A stretch of DNA of 20,959 bases from CALMRE01 sp964412895 (GTDB lineage Bacteria; UBP6; UBA1177; JAKLFG01). Under the pieces are notes generated by a model, which did no database searches, was not told the origin of the DNA, and saw only the letters and a list, made by a program, of their open reading frames with translations. Below are positions 15,400-20,959 of this stretch, in pieces. Location of the stretch: NCBI GenBank assembly GCA_964412895.1, contig CAYPQK010000056.1, positions 1 through 20,959 of the forward strand, written 5' to 3'. A program made the translations under genes and the position numbers. Position 1 is the first letter of the stretch. Every line of letters starts with the position of its first letter.

Positions 15400-18300
15400 A
15401 TGAAGGTAAGACATTTCACTTATGTTATCATGGCGTTACTCGCGGCGGTGTTCTTCGCGTCCTGCGAGACCAGTTGTAACGGTTCCGATTGCGTCGTTCC
15501 CGATGTCGACAACACGGGCGGCACTCTCGAAGTGACCGACGAAGGGGAATTCGTGACCGCCGGCAACGGCAAGAACGACGGCTCCTACAACGGCGGGATG
15601 GAGGACGGCGCCACCGGAGAACCGGGTGCCGAGGACGACAAGGGCGACGACGCCACCCGCGAGATCGTCGAGGCCGATATATATAAGGTAGAGGGGAACA
15701 TCCTTTGGGTGCTCAACCAGTACCGTGGCCTGATCGCTATCGATGTGACCGTTCCGACGGCGCTCAAGATCGTCGGCCGCACCTCGTTCAAGGGGATGCC
15801 CTTCGAGATGTATGTGCAGGAAGGGCGCGCCTATGTCATGGTGACCGGCCTGCGCTTCAACCCCGACGAGGAGCAGACGGGCGACGGCTACTACGATTCG
15901 TCGCGCACCTTCAGCGAACTCATCGTCGTCGATGTCGCGAACCCGGCCAAGCAGAAGATACTCGGCCGCCACATGATGGAAGGTACCATCATCGATTCGC
16001 GGCAGGTGGGCGATGTCCTCTATGTCGCGGCGAGCGAGAACCAGTACTACTGGTATTCCTGCGACAACTCCGAGGCGCGCGGCACCAATCAGATAACGCT
16101 TATGTCGCTCAATATTGCCGACCCGGCCGATATCTATCAGGCCGACGCCGAGCATCTTGAAGGTACCGGCTACGCGCTCTATGTGACCGACCACAGCATC
16201 TATGTCGCCGAAACGAATCTCAATTACTGGGAGTCGGGGTACTACACCGACGGCGTCCCGGTACACTATTTCGACATCAGCGATCCCGACGGTTCAATAG
16301 TGAAGAAGAGCGAATTCAAGACGCGCGGCTTCATCGGCGACCGCTGGAAGATGCACGAGAAAGAGGGGGTCTTCTTCGCGGTGACCACCACCAGCCAGTG
16401 GAGCAACGGCGAGACCACCGTCGAGGCGTTCGATGTGGCCGATCCGGCCGCCCCGGCGAAGATATCTGAATTCACCTTCATGCAGGATCAACAGCTCTAC
16501 GGCGCGCGGTTCGACGGGAACCGGCTCTATGCCGTCACCTATTTCCGGCAGGATCCGCTCCATGTCATCGATATCACCGACCCGGCCAAGATGAAGGAAC
16601 TCGGTCAGCTGGCGGTCCCCGGCTGGTCGACCCATATCGAGATCCGCGGCACCAAACTGCTCACCGTCGGCATCGACGATCAGGACGGTTGGAGCGCCAA
16701 GGTGTCGATGTACGATGTGGAAGACCCGGCCAACCCGACCGAGATGACCACCGTCGAGCTCGGCAGTTCCGAGAACGGCTACTCCTATAGCGAAGCGACC
16801 AGCGACTGGAAAGCGTTCAAGATCTACGACGCCATCGGCCTCATCCTCGTCCCGACCACCGAATGGAATTACGACTCCTACCGTGAAGTGAATAAGCTCC
16901 ACCTCATCGACTTCGACCTTGAGAACGGCCTCACCAAACGCGGCTCGGTCGAGAGCCCCGGCTATGTGCGGCGCGGCGTGGTGGTGGGCGATCACATCGC
17001 CTCGGTCGGCGACACCACCGTCATGATGGTCGAATACAGCGACCGCGACAAGCCGGTGATCCTTTCCAGCCTGCCGGTCGCCTATCCGGTCGAGAACCTC
17101 TTCTCCTGCGCCGGGAAACTCTGCGGCACCAAGGGGACGAGCTGGTACGACAGCGATATCCGTCTGGCCACCTACGACGCGGCGAAGGATTATCCGGTGA
17201 ACTGGACCTCCGACCGCATCCGCGGCCAGTATGTCTATTCGATGCAGAACACCGCCAAAGCGGTCACGATGTTCAGCTACGATTATAACTACCGTACCCT
17301 TGAGGACGGCTCCAGTCAGTATCAGGAAGGGGTCTACGCGACCCGCTTCGACCTCGCGGCGGACAAGAACCCCGCCTTCGCCGGATCGGTGGCGCTCGAG
17401 ATGCCGCCGCAGGAAGAGAACGGCGACTACTGGTACTGGTACGGCCGCGCCTTCGCGGTGGCCGAGAGCAAGGCGGCCGGTATGATGAGCACCCGCTACG
17501 ACTACTACTGCCTCGCCGACGGCATGCCGATGGAGTGCGCCACCGACGCGACCTACGACAACTACTACTATTACAACAAGTCGAAACTGGCGGTCTACAA
17601 CCTCACCGACATGACCAAAGAATCGGTCGCACCGGTCATTCTCGACAAGGAGTTCCGCGCCGTTTCCTACAGCAACACCGTCCTCGCCCGCGGCGACCGG
17701 CTCTGGCTCACCGACTGCAAACTGCACGCGTGGGATAGCGAAGGGCGTGAACTGCTCGTCTGCTACGCGCAGTCGGTCGATGTGTCGAATCCCGCCAAAC
17801 CGGTGCTCGCCGAGAAGTACAACATCCCGGGCGAACTGGTCGGTATGAGCGACGACGGCACCATCTTCTACACCCTGATGCGCACTTGGATCAAGACCGA
17901 CGAGAACAACAGACGCGACGGCTACTACTACAACAGCAACTACCTGTACCACATGAACATCCTCAAGAAGAGCGCCGACGGCAAGAAGCTCCAGCTCGTC
18001 AAGGTGATCCCGTATCATGAGGAATACACCTACACCGAGAACTCCTCCGAGTATCTCTACAGCAGCTACATCATTCAGGACAAAAATCTCTTCTTCAACA
18101 CCATGAAGCAGGTCTATCACTGGGAGGAGACGCAGTGTTCCTACTACTCCACGACCATGGAGCGCACCTCGACGGTGGTCGCCTATGACGGCTCGACCGG
18201 CGCCAAGCTGATGGAAGATGTGATAGAGGACGGCGTCGGCATCGCCAATGTCGACGGCGGCGGCATCCTTGTTCTGCGCCAGCCCAACGACGGCTACTAC

Positions 18301-18501
18301 TATTACTATTATGGTTCGGCCTCCAACGAGTACACCTATGTCGCGAAGGACGGCACGATGACCGAGATCACCCTGCCCGAAGCGTCGTACTATGCCGATT
18401 ATTACTACTACTACAACGGCAACAAGGCGGTGAAGGAAGGCGACAACCTCATCATCGCGCGCGGCTGGGAAGGACTCACCACGGTCTCGCTCAAACCGTA
18501 A
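15400..18501 (+). CDS. Secreted lipoprotein with LVIVD-type beta-propeller repeats, tyrosine-rich
   Basis: A 1033-residue predicted lipoprotein. I start at ATG 15400, which has GGAGG at 15390-15394 and opens directly into a signal peptide (KVRH, hydrophobic core YVIMALLAAVFFA) with lipobox FASC, cysteine 22 being the lipidated residue; ATGs at 15340 and 15388 are in frame but lack this logic. Next is an acidic Gly/Asp/Glu-rich linker to about residue 85, then EADIYKVEGNILWVLNQYRG, which opens a beta-propeller of the type common in myxobacterial lipoproteins. Repeated units such as VDVANPAK, FDVADPAAPA, IDITDPAKM, YDVEDPANPT and VDVSNPAKPV resemble LVIVD repeats. Tyrosine is very abundant, with runs of six (966-971) and five (codons 18400-18414). 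The function is unknown; outer-membrane or surface attachment is inferred. A strong terminator follows. Confidence 0.88.
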   Translation: MKVRHFTYVIMALLAAVFFASCETSCNGSDCVVPDVDNTGGTLEVTDEGEFVTAGNGKNDGSYNGGMEDGATGEPGAEDDKGDDATREIVEADIYKVEGNILWVLNQYRGLIAIDVTVPTALKIVGRTSFKGMPFEMYVQEGRAYVMVTGLRFNPDEEQTGDGYYDSSRTFSELIVVDVANPAKQKILGRHMMEGTIIDSRQVGDVLYVAASENQYYWYSCDNSEARGTNQITLMSLNIADPADIYQADAEHLEGTGYALYVTDHSIYVAETNLNYWESGYYTDGVPVHYFDISDPDGSIVKKSEFKTRGFIGDRWKMHEKEGVFFAVTTTSQWSNGETTVEAFDVADPAAPAKISEFTFMQDQQLYGARFDGNRLYAVTYFRQDPLHVIDITDPAKMKELGQLAVPGWSTHIEIRGTKLLTVGIDDQDGWSAKVSMYDVEDPANPTEMTTVELGSSENGYSYSEATSDWKAFKIYDAIGLILVPTTEWNYDSYREVNKLHLIDFDLENGLTKRGSVESPGYVRRGVVVGDHIASVGDTTVMMVEYSDRDKPVILSSLPVAYPVENLFSCAGKLCGTKGTSWYDSDIRLATYDAAKDYPVNWTSDRIRGQYVYSMQNTAKAVTMFSYDYNYRTLEDGSSQYQEGVYATRFDLAADKNPAFAGSVALEMPPQEENGDYWYWYGRAFAVAESKAAGMMSTRYDYYCLADGMPMECATDATYDNYYYYNKSKLAVYNLTDMTKESVAPVILDKEFRAVSYSNTVLARGDRLWLTDCKLHAWDSEGRELLVCYAQSVDVSNPAKPVLAEKYNIPGELVGMSDDGTIFYTLMRTWIKTDENNRRDGYYYNSNYLYHMNILKKSADGKKLQLVKVIPYHEEYTYTENSSEYLYSSYIIQDKNLFFNTMKQVYHWEETQCSYYSTTMERTSTVVAYDGSTGAKLMEDVIEDGVGIANVDGGGILVLRQPNDGYYYYYYGSASNEYTYVAKDGTMTEITLPEASYYADYYYYYNGNKAVKEGDNLIIARGWEGLTTVSLKP

Positions 18502-18527
18502 CCATCATACCATTTCCGGCAAGAGTC

Positions 18528-18555
18528 GGGGGGCCTGCGGGTCCCCCTTTTTTTT
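18528..18555 (+). terminator. Rho-independent terminator
   Basis: An eight-pair stem, GGGGGGCC (18528-18535) with GGTCCCCC (18540-18547), one G-U pair, tetraloop TGCG, followed directly by eight Ts (18548-18555). It lies 26 bases after the lipoprotein stop and separates that gene from the next promoter. Confidence 0.93.
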
Positions 18556-18569
18556 GCCGTTCCTTATTC

Positions 18570-18598
18570 TTGCCATCGGACGGCGATTTCGCTATCAT
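18570..18598 (+). promoter_or_regulatory. Sigma70-type promoter
   Basis: TTGCCA (18570-18575) and TATCAT (18593-18598), each five of six to consensus, are separated by exactly 17 bases. The site lies just after the terminator and about 30 bases before the ATG at 18628, giving a short leader that carries a GGGGGAG ribosome site at 18617-18623. Confidence 0.7.
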
Positions 18599-18627
18599 CG
18601 GGTGTCTCTTGGTGATGGGGGAGTAGT

Positions 18628-19596
18628 ATGAGATATCTCACGGTACTGTTGACGGTCGTCGTTCTTGCGTTCACGCTGACGGCCGAAGAGAAAAAGCCGA
18701 AGGTCGCGGTCATGGAGATGGAGGACAAGTCGGGCAAGATCGCCAAGACGATGCTCGAAACGGCGACCGAGATCCTGCGCGGCGAGCTGGTCGCCAGCAA
18801 CCGCTTCGTGGTCATATCGAAAGAACGCCAGCGCAAAGAGACGGTCAAAGAGGCCAAGAAGGAAAGCTGGAAGGAATGCTACGAGAAGAGTTGCCAGATA
18901 CCGCTCGGACAGGCGCTGTCGGCCGACAGCATCCTCTCGACCACCATCACCTTCTTCGGCGGCGCCTACACCATCACCGCCGAACTGGTCGATCTCGCCA
19001 AAGAGGCGACGGTGGCGGGAGCCAAGGCGCAGTTCAACGGATCGGAAAAGGAGCTGGGCCGTGCGATAACCGAAATAACGGCCCGTCTGGCGGGCAAAGA
19101 GACGCAACCGGCTACCGTCACGCCACCCGTTGTCGATACGCCGCCCGCCGGAAAACCGGCCGAAGCGCGTGCCGAGGAGCTCTACAATAAAGGGCGTGAC
19201 CTTGAGACGGCCGACCGCGATCGGGCGTTGGAGCTCTATCGCGATGTCATGGAGCTGGTCCCTGCCGGGAGCCGCTACCATGAACGGGCCAAGGAGCGGG
19301 TGACCAAGCTGACGGCGGGGCCGACGGTGCGCGAGGGGAATTACGATGTCGTGGGTTACAATCCGAACGGGTCGCAATACAAGGGTTCCCTCACGATCAA
19401 GAAGCAGGGCGATCTCTACTATGTGACCTGGTATATTGCCGCAAACACCTTCAACGGCAAGGGCTATCTGAAGGGGAACATCCTCACCATCGACTGGGGC
19501 GAACCGGACCCGGTCATCTATACCGTGCAGGAGAACGGCATCCTCAAAGGAACTTGGGCCAACGGTGCCGCCTCCGAAACACTGACCCCGAAATAA
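18628..19596 (+). CDS. Secreted three-part protein: CsgG/TolB-N-like domain, helical linker, C-terminal beta domain
   Basis: A 322-residue protein with a classical signal peptide (residues 1-19, core LTVLLTVVVLAFTLTA, no lipobox), so probably periplasmic or exported. Residues 25-155 (KVAVMEMEDKSGKIAKT through SADSILSTTITFFGGAYTI) look like the alpha/beta fold found in CsgG-, FlgO- and TolB-N-type proteins, with a cysteine pair in ECYEKSCQIPLGQAL (C84, C89). A proline-rich spacer (about 159-178) leads to a TPR-like helical pair (178-228), and residues 238-321 form a glycine- and tryptophan-patterned beta domain: VVGYNPNGSQYKGSLTI, then TIDWGEPDPVIYTV and GILKGTWANG. I have seen this NPxGSxYxG-type domain in several proteobacterial proteins but cannot name its role. 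It has its own promoter and a GGGGGAG ribosome site. Function unknown. Confidence 0.85.
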   Translation: MRYLTVLLTVVVLAFTLTAEEKKPKVAVMEMEDKSGKIAKTMLETATEILRGELVASNRFVVISKERQRKETVKEAKKESWKECYEKSCQIPLGQALSADSILSTTITFFGGAYTITAELVDLAKEATVAGAKAQFNGSEKELGRAITEITARLAGKETQPATVTPPVVDTPPAGKPAEARAEELYNKGRDLETADRDRALELYRDVMELVPAGSRYHERAKERVTKLTAGPTVREGNYDVVGYNPNGSQYKGSLTIKKQGDLYYVTWYIAANTFNGKGYLKGNILTIDWGEPDPVIYTVQENGILKGTWANGAASETLTPK

Positions 19597-19609
19597 GGGA
19601 AAAACTAAG

Positions 19610-19990
19610 ATGTCACGGCGAGATAAGCAATACCAGCGACTACAAACGCTAGAAGCGGAGTTTCGAAACGAACTGACGACCCATCTACAAAAAATAATTA
19701 CTGGCACCGACGACGCCAACAAAAAAGACTTCTTTTTCAGCCGTCTTCATTGGATTTATAGTAACTTCAATCGTAGACAAAAGATGCCCGTTGATGATCT
19801 GTTGACTTTGGGTGATGAAATCCTCGAACTCTGCGAACAACTTGGCGAGCCACCGTCTGTGTCCGTATTAGCGCTACATAAAGCTTGCGAAGAGCGTGGC
19901 GAATACCACAATGATCATCGGCTCGGATCTGTTCGTCTTGCACAGAGACTTCTTGATGAGCTTAAAGGAAGCTCCGTGCTGAAAAGGTAG
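19610..19990 (+). CDS. Hypothetical protein
   Basis: A 126-residue charged, probably all-helical cytoplasmic protein that I do not recognise. Seen features are an N-terminal amphipathic helix (QYQRLQTLEAEFRNELTTHL), an aromatic-rich FFFSRLHWIYSNFNRR, and later helices (LLTLGDEILELCEQLG and RLAQRLLDELKG). It starts 13 bases after the previous gene with a fair ribosome site, AAGGGA at 19595-19600, so it may be co-transcribed with it, and it ends nine bases before the hydrolase gene. By hand count it is about 46% G+C, clearly below both neighbours, which suggests it was inserted into the region. There are no cysteine clusters, nucleotide-binding loops or DNA-binding motif that I can identify. 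Confidence 0.72.
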   Translation: MSRRDKQYQRLQTLEAEFRNELTTHLQKIITGTDDANKKDFFFSRLHWIYSNFNRRQKMPVDDLLTLGDEILELCEQLGEPPSVSVLALHKACEERGEYHNDHRLGSVRLAQRLLDELKGSSVLKR

Positions 19991-19998
19991 TATTTTCG

Positions 19999-20589
19999 AT
20001 GAATGTTCTCCTCGTTCACGGTATTTTCGACAGCGGCAGGATATTCCGGCGGCTTGTCGGGGCGCTGGAAGAGCGCGGCCACCGCTGTTGGACGCCCGAC
20101 CTTAAACTGTACGATATGCGGAAAGGCATCAACGACTTCGCACTCGAACTGAAGGAATACATCGATAAGAATATCGGCCCCGACGCGCCGCTCGCCGTGG
20201 TCGGCTTCAGCATGGGGAGCATCGTCGCCCGGCAGTACCTTCAAGTGCTGGGCGGTCACCGCCGCACCAAAGCATTCTTTGCCATCTCGGGACCGCACCG
20301 GGGGACGCTGACCGCCTATCTTTACTGCGGGCAGGCTGCCCGCGATCTGCGGCCGAACAGCCCACTGCTTGAGAACCTGCGGAACACCGAAGCGTTTCTG
20401 GACGGCATCGCGCTCTATGCCTGCTGGACCGCGTGGGATGTGATGATCATTCCGGCGAAGAACAGCGATTGGGAGCGCGCATCCTATCGTTTGAATGTCG
20501 GCGCATTCCTGCACCGCTGTATGCCCGGTAACAAGAAAGTGGTCGCCGATATCGTCCAGCGGATGGATGCTTTTACGCTTCATCCTTGA
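19999..20589 (+). CDS. Alpha/beta-hydrolase, lipase/esterase type
   Basis: A 196-residue single-domain alpha/beta-hydrolase with no signal peptide, so probably cytoplasmic. The oxyanion region is LLVHGIFDSG (residues 4-13); the nucleophile elbow is GFSMG at 69-73 with S71; the likely acid is D147 in the TAWDVMIIP stretch, and the likely base H172 in AFLHRCMPG. This order and the short length resemble the compact lipase/esterase group that includes Bacillus LipA; the substrate cannot be told from sequence. The ribosome site is weak (AAGG, 11 bases upstream). Unlike the small genes on either side it has the GC-rich codon use of the main genome. Other alpha/beta-hydrolase activities, such as thioesterase, remain possible. 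Confidence 0.85.
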   Translation: MNVLLVHGIFDSGRIFRRLVGALEERGHRCWTPDLKLYDMRKGINDFALELKEYIDKNIGPDAPLAVVGFSMGSIVARQYLQVLGGHRRTKAFFAISGPHRGTLTAYLYCGQAARDLRPNSPLLENLRNTEAFLDGIALYACWTAWDVMIIPAKNSDWERASYRLNVGAFLHRCMPGNKKVVADIVQRMDAFTLHP

Positions 20590-20613
20590 CTTGTTTTAGG
20601 TACTTGGTACATT
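20586..20613 (+). promoter_or_regulatory. Weak candidate sigma70 promoter before the right-edge gene
   Basis: TTGACT (20586-20591, overlapping the hydrolase stop) and TACATT (20608-20613) are 16 bases apart. The space 20590-20694 is AT-rich, so chance matches are easy; this is a candidate only. Confidence 0.25.
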
Positions 20614-20694
20614 TCGATAGCTCTGTTCGGCAAGGTGAAGGTTTCTATTTTTGATGAATTGGGTTAGTACTATGATTGTTGTTGGGCAATCAAC

Positions 20695-20959
20695 ATGATT
20701 CGTGTCTTTCTCAAAGGACTACCATACACACTGACTCAACCGATGTATCGCGAGTACGAAGAAAAATGCCGCGAACTAGGTCGGTGGAGTGAACACTCTC
20801 GGCTGCAAAAGGCGAAACCATTTTTCAAAAAACGCGAGGAACTTCAATTTATTTTTGCACTTGGCATTTACTACCGTTATATCATTGCACCGCTTTCGAG
20901 TAGCGCCAACTTCTTTGAGCGGCTTGAAACCGAATTTAAAGCCGGATTAAAGATTGGGG
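20695..20959 (+). CDS. Hypothetical protein, 3' end beyond the window
   Basis: An open frame from ATG 20695 to the right edge (88 codons, no stop). It begins MIRVFLKGLPYTLTQPMYRE and includes KPFFKKREELQFIF and YYRYIIAPLSSS. I do not recognise it. By hand count it is about 44% G+C, like the unknown gene at 19610 and unlike the hydrolase between them. No good ribosome site is visible, and the frame is closed upstream by a stop at 20665, so the start cannot be much earlier. The coherent, evenly charged and aromatic composition supports a real gene; the missing C-terminus prevents any family assignment. Confidence 0.55.
   Translation, partial: MIRVFLKGLPYTLTQPMYREYEEKCRELGRWSEHSRLQKAKPFFKKREELQFIFALGIYYRYIIAPLSSSANFFERLETEFKAGLKIG

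Noticed and set aside
16294..18120. 608-codon open frame on the minus strand opposite the lipoprotein gene
   Set aside because: It is the antisense of a well-supported protein in GC-rich DNA; its product has no family pattern and is rich in His, Val, Asp and Arg as expected from a shadow frame. The same applies to the other long minus-strand frames.
18295..18414. Tyrosine codon runs as a microsatellite repeat
   Set aside because: TAC and TAT are mixed irregularly and the runs are interrupted by other codons, so this is not a clean tandem DNA repeat; reported instead as protein tyrosine enrichment.
14900..19612. Shared AAAAACTAA near 14911 and near 19600 as a possible insertion-site repeat flanking the accessory genes
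   Set aside because: Only nine A-rich bases match, with no target duplication or inverted ends; chance is a sufficient explanation.
20672..20698. Tiny frame of eight codons whose stop overlaps the ATG at 20695
   Set aside because: It could be a leader peptide, but it has no ribosome site and a short frame of this kind is expected by chance in AT-rich DNA.

Overview
The window is a GC-rich stretch (roughly 60-65% G+C by eye) of a bacterial chromosome. All genes I can support are on the + strand. A run of exactly ten Ns (11977-11986) looks like a scaffold-gap placeholder, so this is probably a draft or metagenome-derived assembly. The organism should be a Gram-negative-type bacterium with meso-diaminopimelate peptidoglycan: MurE has the DNPR specificity motif, and there is a lipobox-bearing lipoprotein and a periplasmic-type secreted protein. 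LVIVD/beta-propeller lipoproteins and proteins like the one at 18628 are ones I associate with Myxococcota-like and other deltaproteobacterial or candidate-phylum genomes. FtsZ and FtsA are divergent, so I do not assign a phylum.

Region 1 (1-14928) is the division and cell wall (dcw) cluster in classical order: murE (5' end cut off by the window), murF, mraY, murD, ftsW, murG, murC, murB, ddl, ftsQ, ftsA, ftsZ, then a radical SAM gene. Gaps are 1-13 nt, and there are ATGA, TGATG or GTGA stop/start overlaps at murG/murC, murC/murB, ddl/ftsQ and ftsZ/radical SAM. This suggests one long, translationally coupled operon. It encodes cytoplasmic stem-peptide synthesis (MurB-F, Ddl), the lipid I and lipid II steps (MraY, MurG), the septal glycan polymerase FtsW, and the FtsQ/FtsA/FtsZ divisome core. 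mraZ, mraW, ftsL and ftsI, usually upstream of murE, would lie outside the window if present. The radical SAM gene is split by a seven-G run.

Region 2 (14941-20959) is accessory in character. A very AT-rich small gene of unknown function (14941-15252, about 34% G+C) is followed by a large tyrosine-rich beta-propeller lipoprotein (15400-18501) with a textbook Rho-independent terminator. A good sigma70-type promoter then precedes a secreted three-part protein (18628-19596). After that come an unknown lower-GC small gene (19610-19990), an alpha/beta-hydrolase of lipase type (19999-20589) and an unknown lower-GC gene running off the right edge (20695 onward). The alternation of about 34-46% and about 60% G+C genes suggests insertions downstream of the conserved cluster. 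No intergenic stretch exceeds about 150 nt. I saw no tRNA, rRNA, CRISPR, insertion sequence or transposase.

No new defence or mobile system is evident. The most interesting points are the radical SAM enzyme coupled to ftsZ, the unusual FtsZ (T2-loop substitutions, N-terminal insertion, C-terminal peptide buried about 54 residues from the end) with a matching variant FtsA, and the tyrosine-rich propeller lipoprotein.
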